The notes under the pieces: model-generated
Told to the model about the DNA's origin: nothing
What the model saw: only the letters and a program-made list of their open reading frames with translations
Databases searched by the model: none
In this document: in pieces, positions 26,197-39,700 of the stretch
Position numbering within the stretch: position 1 is the first letter of the stretch
Layout: every line of letters starts with the position of its first letter
Program-made: the position numbers and the translations under genes
DNA from: Paludibacteraceae bacterium
GTDB taxonomy: Bacteria > Bacteroidota > Bacteroidia > Bacteroidales > Paludibacteraceae
Assembly (NCBI GenBank): GCA_017451525.1
Contig: JAFTOD010000004.1
Span: forward strand, 149,015 to 213,014
DNA: 64,000 bases
Direction of reading: 5' to 3'

Positions 26197-26228
26197 CAAA
26201 GGTACTGCCATTTTTTCAGTTGATGAAA
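26197..26228 (-). promoter_or_regulatory. Promoter for the SGNH hydrolase gene
   Basis: TACCTTTG on the minus strand (CAAAGGTA at 26197-26204). The upstream element is a poor match (TTTC). Confidence 0.6.
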
Positions 26229-26285
26229 TTTCTGTGATGTTACGGCATAGTTTTTGTACAAAATCAAAATACAGTGACTAAATTG

Positions 26286-26335
26286 GTATATTTGTGACAA
26301 AATAGAGCGACACATTATTTCGTCACACTAAATAA
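26286..26335 (+). promoter_or_regulatory. Putative promoter and LytTR sites
   Basis: TATATTTG at 26288-26295 fits the -7 motif. TTTGTGAC and CGTCACAC around it form an imperfect inverted pair that might serve as an operator for the LytTR protein encoded next. Confidence 0.4.
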
Positions 26336-26347
26336 AATGACTAAAAT

Positions 26348-27148
26348 ATGAGTAAATTACCTACTATTTTCACTTCATTGCGCAGCAATTTATCTTTTCT
26401 GTTGGTGCTGCCTATTTTTTGGCTTTGTTTTGTATTGCTCTATCAGCCGTCTCGATTGGTAGAGTTACTCAATATGGGCGATAGCATGCTCAATTTCAAT
26501 ACGACGATTATTATGTGCATCTTATTGGGTGTAATGATGATTTCACGCACTGTGCTCATGGCAATTCATCATACGCTACAGATGAATTGGTTTAAATTTA
26601 TGCTATGGGAAGTAGCAGAATTGATAGCGATGAGTATGTTCTCTTCACTGTATATTACGCTGATGTACCATGGCGAGTTTAATTATTTCTATATGACAGG
26701 GCAATGCTTATACCATCTATTGTTGATATTGCTCTTCCCTTATGTGATTTTTGATTTGGCTTTTGCATACGTAGGTGTGCTTGAGCAGGATACGATATAC
26801 GATGATAGTTTGATGCGTTTTGTTGATAATACTCAAAAACTTAAACTCATGATAGCTTCATCCGCAGTTTTGTATATTGAGGCAGATGAAAATTATGTAC
26901 ACGTACGTTATATGGAGGGTGACCGCTCAAAAGATTATCCTTTACGTACGTCTATGAAGTCTCTTGAAGAACTGATGCATAAGCATGGTTTGATTCGCTG
27001 TCAGCGTAGTTATTATATTAATCCGCAACATATTAAGGTATTGCGTCGTGATAAAGAGGGTATGATTTCTGCAGAGTTGGATGTTCCAAATCAGAAGTCC
27101 ATTCCTGTATCTCCCAAATATTACGATTCGCTTGCTAAATGGCTCTAA
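26348..27148 (+). CDS. Membrane-anchored LytTR transcriptional regulator
   Basis: DNA-binding protein with a four-helix membrane domain (helices near 17-33, 50-72, 83-106 and 119-145) and a C-terminal LytTR domain (about 165-266: VLYIEADENYVHVRY, LRTSMKSLEELM, RCQRSYYINPQHI). This is a one-component arrangement: no receiver domain and no partner kinase. The target is unknown; LytTR proteins often control their own gene. It ends 161 bp before rpsO, which has a separate promoter. Confidence 0.85.
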   Translation: MSKLPTIFTSLRSNLSFLLVLPIFWLCFVLLYQPSRLVELLNMGDSMLNFNTTIIMCILLGVMMISRTVLMAIHHTLQMNWFKFMLWEVAELIAMSMFSSLYITLMYHGEFNYFYMTGQCLYHLLLILLFPYVIFDLAFAYVGVLEQDTIYDDSLMRFVDNTQKLKLMIASSAVLYIEADENYVHVRYMEGDRSKDYPLRTSMKSLEELMHKHGLIRCQRSYYINPQHIKVLRRDKEGMISAELDVPNQKSIPVSPKYYDSLAKWL

Positions 27149-27181
27149 TTGGAAGAAAATCTAAACTTTTTTATTATTTTG

Positions 27182-27213
27182 CTTGCATATATGCATTTTT
27201 TGTAGTACCTTTG
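27182..27213 (+). promoter_or_regulatory. rpsO promoter
   Basis: TTG, 20 bp, TACCTTTG at 27206-27213. The leader to the ATG is about 90 nt and has small inverted repeats (GATGTGACATC) that could serve S15 autoregulation. Confidence 0.78.
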
Positions 27214-27309
27214 CACGCTTTTTTGAGAAAAGCACATAGATGTGACATCGTTTGGATCATAGCATCATGCGAGGTCATTATTGTTTAACTTATTAAATCT
27301 CAATTACAA

Positions 27310-27579
27310 ATGTATTTGACATCTGAGAAAAAAGCAGAACTCTTTGCTAAGTATGGCAATGACGCTAAGAACACTGGTTCTGCAGAGAGCCAAATCGCTC
27401 TGTTCACTTTCCGTATCAACCACCTTACAGAGCACCTCAAGAAGAACCACAAGGACTTCGGTACTGAGCGCGCTTTGACTATGTTGGTAGGTAAGCGTCG
27501 TCGTTTGCTTGACTACTTGAAGGCAAAAGACATTGAGCGTTATCGTGCTATCATCAAGGAGTTGGGTATCCGTAAGTAA
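27310..27579 (+). CDS. rpsO: 30S ribosomal protein S15
   Basis: Binds 16S rRNA in the platform of the small subunit. The 89 residues match the family throughout: NTGSAESQIALFTFRINHLTEHLKKN, then LVGKRRRLLDYLK. Standard length. Flanked by its own promoter and a strong terminator, so monocistronic. Confidence 0.98.
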   Translation: MYLTSEKKAELFAKYGNDAKNTGSAESQIALFTFRINHLTEHLKKNHKDFGTERALTMLVGKRRRLLDYLKAKDIERYRAIIKELGIRK

Positions 27580-27603
27580 TTACCTGCTACTCAATCTAAC
27601 AAG

Positions 27604-27637
27604 AGACGTTGCATCAACGATGCAACGTCTTTCTTTT
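27604..27637 (+). terminator. rpsO terminator
   Basis: AGACGTTGCATC-AAC-GATGCAACGTCT followed by TTTCTTTTT. Confidence 0.92.
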
Positions 27638-27691
27638 TGTGCTTATATTCATTGTTCATTTATTGAGGTATATGCCATGCATAATTAACAA

Positions 27692-27726
27692 CGCTACCCT
27701 TGCGCATAAGTTGCGCAAGGGTAGCG
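27692..27726. terminator. Perfect 15-bp hairpin at the end of the giant gene
   Basis: CGCTACCCTTGCGCA-TAAGT-TGCGCAAGGGTAGCG, 34 bp beyond the protease stop. T-run is weak on both sides, so it is either a terminator or an RNA-stabilising 3' hairpin. Confidence 0.65.
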
Positions 27727-27759
27727 AATGTGAAATGCTAATAATTAGCGAATATTGCT

Positions 27760-30700
27760 TTATTCCACGCGAACTTTTTTCACGCCGCTGCTGGTACGTA
27801 TTAGATACAAACCAGCACTTGGTACTGTGAATGAAGCGATACGTGTGTGTGGCTGTTGTTCGATCAAGTGACCTACTAAGTCATATAGAGCAATATCTTG
27901 CGCTTGAGTAGCCTCCACGGTTATTGTCCACTGTTCAACCAAAATAGTGATACCATCGTAGATATTTTCTACGCCCACTTGATTTGGTATGAATGTAGGC
28001 ATTACCGTATAGTCTTTGTCCATGACAAGTACGAGTACAGAGTCGGTGTTTACCTCATCGTTAACAACCCACTGATCAAATAGGTAGTCAGTGTCTGCAA
28101 TAGGTAATAAGGTGACTTCTTCGCCTTCTTGATAAGTGTAAGTACCTGCTTCCATATTTGCTTTACCATATTCACCTGGCAAGATGGTTAGCGTGTAGGT
28201 AGGAATTGGCTTGCTCACACATACTGGATATACGCTATAATCTTGTGTCATCACGAGCGTGAGCGTTTCAGTTGTGTTCTCGATACCATTCACTACCCAG
28301 TGGTCAAATACATATCCATCGTATGGAAGTGGAGTAATAGTTACCTCTTCATTCTCTTTATAGGTATAAGAGCCTGCAGCCATGCTTGCAAGACCATTTT
28401 CACCTTCAGAGATGGTCAGCGTGTAGGTAGGAATGCGACTGAAACTAGCTGTGAGATAGTAGTCTTGGTTCATAACCAATGTGCGTTTAGCATTGGTGTC
28501 GCCATCATCCCACATCTTGAATCGGTATCCATTCTTAGGTGTAGCAACGATTTCTACAGTCTCACCATCTACGTAATCACCATTGACTTCTTCGTTTACA
28601 GTACCAGCATTTTCATTCTCTGTGGAAATAAATAATGAGTATTTCATTACTAAAGTTACTGTTTTAGAATCTTCAATACCAATCTGTTGATCGGAGGCAT
28701 TCAATGGCTTGATTGTTACGGTGTATGTTCCTAACTTCTTAGCAGTATATTTATACACTTTACTGTCATCAGTAATATCCACTTTCTCGCTGTGCTCAAC
28801 TTCATTATTGCGATCGGTGATTACTACTTCGAAGCGTGTAGCAATACTCTCCCATTTAGCAGTAATTCGTTTGTTGCTGCTAGTAACGCTCAGGTTCGTA
28901 ATGTCATAGTTAGATGCGATACGTTTGAATGTAGCATGTAACTCTACATTTTGTGTCATTGTAATGTCACGTACACTATTCTTATCGCCATCGCTCCAAC
29001 TTACGAACTCAAATCCTTCATTTGCTTGTGCAGTGATAGTAACTACAGAACCAGCAGCATATGATGGTTGATCTGGTGTCTTAGTTACAGTACCACCTTC
29101 ACCAGCTGTAAGGGTCAGCGTGAATTGCTCTTTTTGTTCTTCAACAAATGTAGCGTGCAATACCATATCTTGGGTCATCGTAATACTGCGTACATTTTCA
29201 GTATTTCCGTCGCTCCATTGTACGAACTTGTAGCCTTCATTTGCGTTTGCAAAGATAGTTACTGTAGAGTTCTCCTCGTAGTATTCATAGTTTGGATTTT
29301 TACCTACCGTACCACCTTCATTGCATGTAAGAGTCAGTGTATAGTTGTTAGTAGGAATGCTTGTACTGCGGAATGTTGCAGTCAAGTTGTAATCCTTATC
29401 CATCACGATAGTACGTTGTGCCGATGTATTACCATCGCTCCAAGTAACAAATTCATAGCCGTCATTAGCAATTGCTGCAATAACTACTGATGTGCCATCT
29501 TCGTATGATGGTTGATCAGGTGTCTTAGTTACAGTACCACCTTCACCAGCTGTAAGGGTCAGCGTGAATTGCTCTTTCTGTTCTTCAACAAATGTAGCGT
29601 GCAATACCATATCTTGAGTAATTGTAATACTACGTACGTTTTCAGTATTTCCATCGCTCCAACGCACAAACTTGTATCCTTCATTTGCATTAGCAAATAT
29701 TAATACAGTAGCATTTTCTTCGTAGTAATCTTGTTCTGGAGCACGTCCTACAGTACCGCCTTCGTCGTACGTGAGCGTGAGCGTGTAGTTATTAGCAGGA
29801 ATAGTTGTGCTACGGAAAGTAGCAGTCAAGCTATAGTTCTTATCCATCACAATAGTACGTTGCGCGGAGGTATTGCCATCGCTCCAAGTAACAAATTCAT
29901 AACCTTCGTTAGGTGTAGCAGTAACAATTACTTGTGTACCCGCCTCATATTGCTCTGCTTGTGGTGAAACATCTACACTACCGCCCTCTGTTGCATCAAC
30001 CATGAGTGTGTAGTAAACGATAGGTTGTTCTTCCACCTCGAAGTAAGCTCGCAATTCATAATCTTGTGTCATAACAACGATTCGTTGTGCAGAAGTATCG
30101 CCATCGCTCCAACTTACGAATTTATAACCAGTATGCGCTACTGCGGTCACTGCAACTTCTGTGCCTTCATCATAACAATCATAAGAAGGATTTGCATATG
30201 CATAACCACCTTCTTCCGCGGTTACAATCAGTGTATAGCATTCGGATGTAGAAACACATTCTGTTGGGTATATGCTATATTTATTATTCCAATCAGATTC
30301 ATCTATATCACCAATCATCAAACAAATGTCACCGACAACACCCTCATAATCTACGGTTTGTTGGCTACCAACCCAATCGTTGATAGTAACATCTGTATTA
30401 ACTGCCAAACAGTTGATTGTACTTTCTGTTGTAATAATAGTTGCTGTATACCAACCCTCATCATCTATGGTTGTACCTGCTAGTCCGTATTCATACACAT
30501 CATCTGTCCACCACCAAATATACAATCCATTGGATATATCCATAGTACTATTCTCATCCTTCTTTACACGAATGGTGAAAGAATATTCTTCTGTAGAAGT
30601 ACTTGTGAATTCAGCAGTAAGAGAGAGGTCTTCTGTCATAACTATTGTGCGAGGGTTATCTGTGCTACCATCGCTCCATTGAGAGAACTGATAGCCATCA

Positions 30701-33700
30701 TAAGCCTCTGCAGTTAGAGCAACTTCTGTGCCTTCATCATAGCAATCTGCCTCTGGAGACACAAGCACATAACCTCCATCATTTGCAGTAACATTCAATG
30801 AGTAGCAAGGAGTTTCTGGAATAGTAATGGCAATATTCAAATAGTATGCAGGTGAGGTATAGTACATCGTATCCGCATCTACAGAACGTATTTGGAATTG
30901 ATATAAGCCAGTTTCGGTGAGTGTATCGCAATAGTGATTGGTGTTGATAAATTCACTATTCAATAATTCACCAGAATTATCATACATCCAAACTCGATAT
31001 AGAGGAGCTTCACTTACCCATGTAACATTTACGATAGAATCGTTGGTTGTGGAGTATGTCAAGTCATAAATCTCAGGATCTACACATCCTTCTAAACTGA
31101 TTGTAAATGTTTGTTGTACAGCATCACCAGCGTAATCGCCTTCGGCGGTTGAATACATCGGAATAACTTGCCAAATATATTCACCTGCATCCAAAGGATC
31201 TACATTGCTACAGTTCTTGTTAAAGTCAATTATTCCATATACTACAGTTTCCCCATTGGAGTTGAATACAGAAACCTCATAATATGGTGCATCTGATGTC
31301 CACGAAACGTGTGCAAAGCCACAGTCTGTGGTTATGACCAAATCAGAAACAGGATACGTCAATCTACTAAACTGAGCAGTAAGGGTTGTGTATTCTGTGA
31401 TTGTCAAAACACGTGGGTTTTCTGTGCTACCATCGCTCCATTGAGTGAATTGATATCCTTCATAAGCCTCTGCAGTTAGAGTAACTTCTGTGCCTTCCTC
31501 ATAGCAATCAGCCTCTGGAGAAATATTCACATGACCACCCTCTGTAGCATCAACAACTAATGTATAGCATGGAGTAGGAGCGTCAGTGCCTTCTGGATAG
31601 TGTTGATAGATGTATCCCTTAATCTCTGGCGTTGTACCAAGATAGTTTTGCAAATTACCATATACTACTACATTATCACCCAATGCTATTTCATGACCAG
31701 TAGTAAAGTCTGAATTGTTCAACCACTTGGTGTTGTAGCAATAGAATTGGTTGTTGGTGGTACCATCATCAGAAATATCGAAGCGTGCTCGTGTGTATAG
31801 CACAATCTCTTCAGGAGTATTTCTCATATGTGAAATTACTCCAGATACGAAGTATGGTATTGTTGTCATATCCGTATGCTCAAGACTTTGTGTCAATTCT
31901 AACGCTTCTGCCGCAGTCAATGCAGTTACACCTATACCAGAGAAATCTTCATTATTGTACGAAGTTAACAATTCTGAAGATATAGTACAAATATTAGCGT
32001 ACGTTTTACCTGTACCGTCAGTGATATCAAAACTGAATACATAATTATCCTCATTATCGCGCATTACCGTTACCACACCACTGACAAATGAATCTGAAGT
32101 AATACCGTTGTAACTGATATTTGAATATTCTATAGAACAATCACCAGGATTGTAGGATGCTTGTACGATATATGTACCTAAGATAGAATTATCATAATCA
32201 GAATACAAATCTAATCTCAAATGGGTTTTTCCATCTTGAGAGAAGAGATGGATTTCTTTATTATTGGCACCATATCCAAGTACATAACCATTCGTAAAGT
32301 TCAAATCATACTCCCAATTGCTATACACAATGTCAAATGATATATTTTGCCATGATGAGAATTGCGTTTGATCCTCGTTGTATCCTAGAACATAAAAACT
32401 ATATCTACCCATTTCTGGAAGAGTATAAGAGTAACTATTGGTATTGATATACTCATCTGCAATGAGATTATTTTGATAGTCATACAATTGCACGTGATAT
32501 ACATACGCTTCGCTATTCCAAGTCAAATTCACTGTTGTGTCATCTGTGATAGTATAGCTGAGGTCGTGTATCTCAATATCTACGCAGTTGTCAGCACTAA
32601 TCGTGAATGGCGCTTGTACAGCTTCACCTGCATAATCGCCTTCTGAATTTGAATACATTGGGCGAACTTGGCAATAATAATCACCTTCTTCATATGGATT
32701 AGAATTGCTAACACCGTCTTTGTAATGGTTTGGTACAAGGTCATAAAGGACAACTGTTCCATCTATACTATACATAGTTAGTTCGTAATATGGCGCATCA
32801 CCTTCCCATGAAGCATATGCTTTTCCGCAGTTGGTAGTCACTACCAAATTGGTTACAGGATAGGTCAATATTGTAAACTCTGCGGTAAGTGCAATATCCT
32901 CGGTGAGTGTCAAGATGCGTGGATTGTCGGTGTTACCATCGCTCCATTGAGTAAATACATAGCGCTCTTCTGGATATGCCTCAATAGTCACGGTATTGGT
33001 TGCGCAATCCGATGCGGTAATCTGTGCATAACCACCTTCGGTAGTTGACAGTGTAACGGTGTAGTTGCTACCTTGCAGATTCAGATCTTGCCATACAGAG
33101 GTTGCCAAGTATGTATCAAGTGCTGTACATGGCACGAAGATTGTTGCTTCGGATTTGAATGTAGAGCTTGAAATCGTAGGTGGCGTTGTTCCTTCCATAA
33201 CGATAGTAGGACAGTAATAGAACGCCCAACTTCCGATTTCTGTTACGCTTGCAGGAATTGTGACGGATGTCATTGCATAGCAGTACTCAAATGCGCTACC
33301 ATGGATAGTTGTTATACCATCGCCTAAATCTACAGAAGATAAATTATCACAGTATGCAAAAGCAGAATATCCAATAGATGTTACGCTATTAGGTATGGCA
33401 ATAGTTGTTAATCCTTCGCAACCGTAGAATGCTTTATCTCCGATAGTTGTTACTGTTTCGGGGATAATCGTGGATTGGCAACCAGCAATAAGAGTATTGC
33501 TTGCTGTTTCGATGATAGCATTGCAGTTGTTGCGGCTATCGTAAGCGGTATTGCCACTCTCCACTACAATCGAATTCAGCGAGTTGCAACTTACAAAAGT
33601 TGAATATCCAATGTAACTTACGCTGGCTGGGATTGTAACTGATGATAGTGAACTACAATCAGCAAATGCATAACTGTCTATAGTAGTTACGTTATTACCG

Positions 33701-36700
33701 AAGGCTACAGCGGATAAGTTGTAGCAATATCCGAACGCATAATTTCCAACATACGTTACATTATTAGGAATAGTAATTGATGTTAAACTTTCGCAGTCAT
33801 AGAAAGTACGATCTTCAATACTTGATATATTCTCCGAGAGTGTAACGGATTCGAGTGATCGGCAATAGGCAAATGCCATACGTCCTATGCTTGTCACGCT
33901 ATTTGGAATGGTCACTGACGTCAAATATCCACATTCCTTGAATGCGTTTTCACTAATAGATGTCACGGTATAGGTTGTGCCATTATACGTCACTACAGTC
34001 GGAATGGATACGTTTCCAGAATAATCGGTTGCGCATTTTACTACTGTAGCTGTACCATCCTCATTGAGTACATAAGTAAGAGGATATTCGGTGGTGTTCA
34101 ATGGTGTGGTAATCGCCATGTTGTCCACTGCGATAGGCATTTCGCCAATAGAGCCATCGTTATACCATCTCAAGCAGAGGTTGTATTCACCATCTACACC
34201 TGCTATAGCGCTGAAATATTGCCAATCGGTTTGTCCGCTCAAGTATTCGCCCAATTGGATTGCACTATTTGGGATATAGGTGCTACCAGCAATAGGAGTG
34301 CATCCTTTAGGGAATAAATATACTTGTAAATCATCACAATAAGATTCCCCTTCACCTTTCCAATAGAATGTGATGGAATCTATTGCGGTTACTGTGACTG
34401 GTATATATGCCCAAGAGGTAGAGCTTGCATTGTTATTATAGGTGTAGTTGTTTCCGTCCGAAGTGATGTACAACGCGTTGCTACCGCTGTCCATTGAACC
34501 TGCGGCAGAGCCTATGGTCCAATAGTTGGTTTGACCATTTTGTACGAAACGCCATTGTGCATTAGCCTCTGTATCCTCAAAGTCATGCTCCGTAGTATAT
34601 TCCATTGGACTGCAAGGAATCTCGTATAGATTGTAATTGTAGTTATAGATCCAATCCTTTGCACCAATTGCTAAGCAGACATCACCCGTGATGTTAGTAT
34701 AGTCTATAGTTTGCTGCCCTGTCCAATCATTAGTATTTACGGCTAAACAGTTGATAGAGCTTGCAGTAGAAGTAATGGTTGTAGTGTACCAACCATCATC
34801 TCCTAAGGTCATATTCGCTAATTGTCCTGCTTGGTCATTATACCACCACCACAAGTACAATCCATTGGAGAGATCCATATCGCTAACATCATCTTTCTTC
34901 ACGCGAATGGTGTAGTCATTTTCTACACTTTCTGCTCCTTCTACCGTGAATTCATAACGAGCATAACCATTGTTATTGACATACAGATAGAGGTATGCTT
35001 TGTTTCCTACCACTTCTACTGCAACTGGTGCTGTACGGCAACCGTTACCTGCGCTACCCATACCATTTGCAGGTAAATACCATAGAGGTTCCATACCGCT
35101 GAATGCGCGGTCCGCATCAGCGAACTTGTAGAGTGCGAAAGAAGAAGGAACGGATGAATTAGTATAACCTGCAGCCATCAAAAGGAAGTACTCATTGCCT
35201 ACTTGGAACTCAACGAGACCATTGTGACCAGTGTTCATATTGAGTATTTCTCCTTCTGCATTATTAACTGATGTACCATATGGACAATTAATGAAGTCCT
35301 CTATTAAACGACCATCTTCATCAAACAACATTGGCAAAGTGTTGTATCCATCCACATAGAAGCGTTCTCCTTTCTCATCTAATGGGAAAATATGAGATGC
35401 TGTGTAGAAACCACTTTGAGCCCAAAACAATGTGTGGTCTGAGTCAATGTCAATAGAGCAGTCTATCTGCTCACCCTCTTGAACCACACCATCTACAATC
35501 AACCAGCGATATACTAACCAATTGCCATAAGTAGCATCAGCAGCCATGATTACACCATCCGTGGTAATATCACCAGCTACACCAAATGCATCGAAGCGGC
35601 AAGAAATATCTGCGTAGTCAGGGTTATCAGCCAAGCGTTCGCTAAAGAGTAAATCTGCCTCACCAGTCTCAATATCTACTACATAAATCATGAAGTGTTC
35701 ATTAGGACTAGTGATTAGAGCACCTACCAAGCAGTGACCTTCTTGGTCAAATTTGATGTCGTTGAACGGGAAAGTAACCGCACTACTCCATGTGCCGTCT
35801 TCGTTTTCTTTTTCGAACAAATGCTCGCCAGTAATCTTAATAGAAGCCAGCATTTCGCCTGTTTCACCATCTACCACCACGATGGATTGTGTCTCGCGGT
35901 TAATGAAATACATCTTACCATCTTTTGCCGCCATACCGCGAACGTAGCCTTCAGAACCAGGCATATTATCCGCGAAATTACCCTCTATATTGGAGATGAC
36001 CCAATTGTTCGTTAAAGTGTATTTTCCATCATAACGAGCAGGATATTCATATTGGTCTTTTTTTGCAGTACTTACCTTTTCAATGCCAGCTACATCACCA
36101 ACGAATTCAAATGTACCATTGTGTAAAGAAGCTACGGCAGTAATAGACACTTTTGTACCTACAGGGAATGTTGATTGGTCTGGCATCATATAGTAGCCCT
36201 GCACTTTGTTCGCTCCATCTATATCAGCAATAAATATATCACCATAAGAGTCGTATTCAGCGACATAAACACCCAGCACTGACACGCGTTGACCGAAGTA
36301 TTTTAATGGGTCAGCAAGCAATTCTGCCAATGTAGAAACTATCGGAGTGGCAAATTCTGCTGATTCTGCAGATTCAATCACAGCCCCCGATAATGTAGGT
36401 TTTCCATACAATGAACCACGTGTACCCTTGGCAACAATCTTGGTGCCAACTTCAGGCTTTGTTCCGCTGCAAGATAGATGGAATCCTCCAGTAGCATCTT
36501 GAATAAACACATCAGTACCGCGTACCCAGTTGACTACACCAGAAATCTTAGTTTCTACGCCATCTTCCATTGCCCAAACCTCAGCAATCGTTGGGATGTA
36601 CTCTACCCATTTTGCGTAAAGCGTGCCAGTGGTTTCTGCATTTACGGTAGTCACTTTCTCGCCAGAGAAGTCAGCAGTTGCATACCAACCATCAAACGTA

Positions 36701-39700
36701 TAACCCTCTTTGTAAGGAGCATTGAGTACCCACTCGCCAGTTGGCTCGGTTGGGTTAGCATAAGCATGTTTCCATGTTGGGATATATGCCGCATCTTGTC
36801 CTGCTTGTGAAAAATCAGCAGAATATGGCCAACTTGTGTGTTGAGTTTCTACGAAGAAAGCAGCCAAAGCATAACGCCATGTCGCACCTGCAGCACCTTC
36901 AGTAAGAGCAGGAACTGTACCAGCACCTACAGTTTCTCCTACTTGTGGATTTTGGACATCCATAATGTATTTCTCCAGCCAATCCCATTTTGCATTGTCA
37001 AGGATAGCTTGGCATTGAGAAGTTCCAAGAGGAGTACAAATAGCAGAAAGAGGGTTTGCATTTGCTTTTACCTCATCAAGAGTACCCAAAGTGATACCCG
37101 CGTCAGCGCAGAAAGCTGTCCACATGTCACCTTTGCCCAACCAATTATCGTCATTGGTCACACCACCATTGATTTCGTAGGTGATACCTCCTGTAGGAGG
37201 TAATACGTCTTCACATAGGGTGTATTTTCCATTTGAATAATCAATAGTGATTGTAGTTTGCTCATCAAGAACAATATCTGAATTGTCCACCCACACGATT
37301 GAGCCATCATCACTTACATATGGTAATTGAATCTGGTTGCTCCAATCAGTATCAGTAGTTGCTTTAAATTTAAACGAACCACCCTCGTTATCTGTAAAAA
37401 TGTAGGAATACGACCCGTCGGATTGTAACCACATTGCTACGCCCTCGCTCCAGTCATTAAAGCTACCAATGATGGCTGGTTCATACCCACCGCAAGAAGG
37501 TGCAATTAAGTTAACCGTATATTCGTGACTCACAACATGACATGGTGAGTTATGATTTTTGAAATAGAGAGATTTCAAGATAACTGGTTCAGCGGAACTC
37601 CAGTATCTTAAATCAGATTCACCACTATAACCAGCTGTGATATCAACAGAACCTGAAATAAGTTCCCAAGAATTTACATCACCAGTTTGGTAATCCCAAG
37701 AGAAAGAACCATCGTTAGCGAGTTGGGCTGGTTTACCATCGTTAACTTCAACACCTTCCTCGTTAACAGTAACAGGAATAACAGCTACATACCAGCCATC
37801 GAAGCCTTCGAGTGCCTCAAATTTAACCATAGATGCAGGATCAGTAGTAGCCCAACTATTGTAAGAACCAGCAAAAACTATATCGTTGCAGACCTCGCCT
37901 TGGAAGTTGATACATGCAACGAAGTAGCCATCTTGCTCGTATTCCGCCAAATCTTCAGCAGTAGGAACTGTACTAACTTCAGGGATAAATTCTTCTTCGC
38001 ATGATGTCTCATAGATGTCATAGTAGTAATATTCATCTGGAGCACCAATCTCTAAACAAATATCACCCGTGATGTCGGTGTAGTCAATGGTTTGTTGGTG
38101 TCCTCCCCAACCATTATTAACTACATCAGTGTTTACTACTAAACAGTTGATAGAACTTGCAGTAGAAGTGATTGTTGTTGTGTACCATCCGTCAGCATTC
38201 AATGTCAAATTCGCCAATTGTCCATCTTGATTAGTTACCCACCACCAAAGGTATAAACCGTCGGAAGTATACATGTCGCATGAAGCACCTTTCTTCACGC
38301 GAATAGTGAATTCATTCAGTTCTACCTCTTCGCCGAAATAAGCGGTGTTGCCACTCACGCTAAATGCTACGCGAGGCAATTCACCTAGACCAGCTACCCA
38401 AATAGGGAAGATATTGCCGTTAGCATCATGATAGCAGACCTCTAATTGGTACTCTCCATTTGCCATTGAACTTGGAAGTGTCTCAGCTAAAGTAAGGGCA
38501 TTGGTATAGTAATAATTAGGAGCCAATCCTATCTCCATAACAGGCAAACTATGTTGGAGCTGGTTGCTGCTATTGTAAATATCATAGTAGATAGAACCAT
38601 CTGCTGCGACCAAACCGTTGTTCATCAACGTAGTCAAACGATAATTTACATTACTTGCACCGAGTGTCAAGGTGTTGCCAGAAGTACGAGTGTATGAGTC
38701 GCAGGTGATATAGCTAACTGCTGCACCACCTTCATCAGGCTTGATATTAGAATAAACAACTACTAATTGCGTAAATGCAGAGTTGTCGCTACTTCCACCT
38801 GTACCTTGATCTTCAGGGTTGAGAGCAGAAAGTGCAAAATAGCCATCGCTATAGCCGTCCCAACCCCAGTTGATATGCAGATAACCATCTTGTCTTATAC
38901 CATCGCATACGAAAGCATGTCCTTCGTCGTTTACTGTTGAGCCACTGATATATACAGGACGTCCTAATTGCAAATCATTTGAGATAGCGGTTAAGATTTC
39001 CGCTTCTGGCATCACATCTTTAGACATCGGGTTGATAGCCTTGTCATAATCAAAGTATTCAGTCATGTTATACAATGATTCGCCTGAATAGGCTCCACTC
39101 CCATCTACACCATAATCCATATTGGATGATACGCCTACGTGATACAATAGTGTAGCAACGGCTGACACTTGAGCATCGGTGTAATTCTCTGGATAGTACC
39201 AGTCATAATATGGCAACATATTGTTCCAATCGTATGTGGTGCTTCCAAAATTCACAGAACTTGTAATATTGTTCGTTTCACTAGTATAACTATGTGAATC
39301 AGTACCTTTAGCTGGGTGCTTGTGCGCATACATGATTTGGCTGATAGCAGTTGCTACACAACCAGTTACAGCATGATCGCTACCGATAGTTGGACACATC
39401 TCATTGTATGGCCAACTTTGTCCCCATGTACAATCCAAAATTGGACTTACTGCAGTATAGGTGCTTGTTGCCGCTTTTGCACTGACGCTGCGTGTAGCTG
39501 TCTTATCCACGCTTGCCAATTCGTCTGCATACATCTGCAACCAAAACTGCATGTTCTTTGGAATGTTGTTCTTGTCAAAACGACCATTGTCATTATAGCC
39601 TAAAACTTCGCGGCTATTGTCAATGGCAGATACCAATACAAAACCTCCGTCAGTGTGATTAAATACATACACTGCGTTGTCGTTTGCTTTAGTAACTTGG

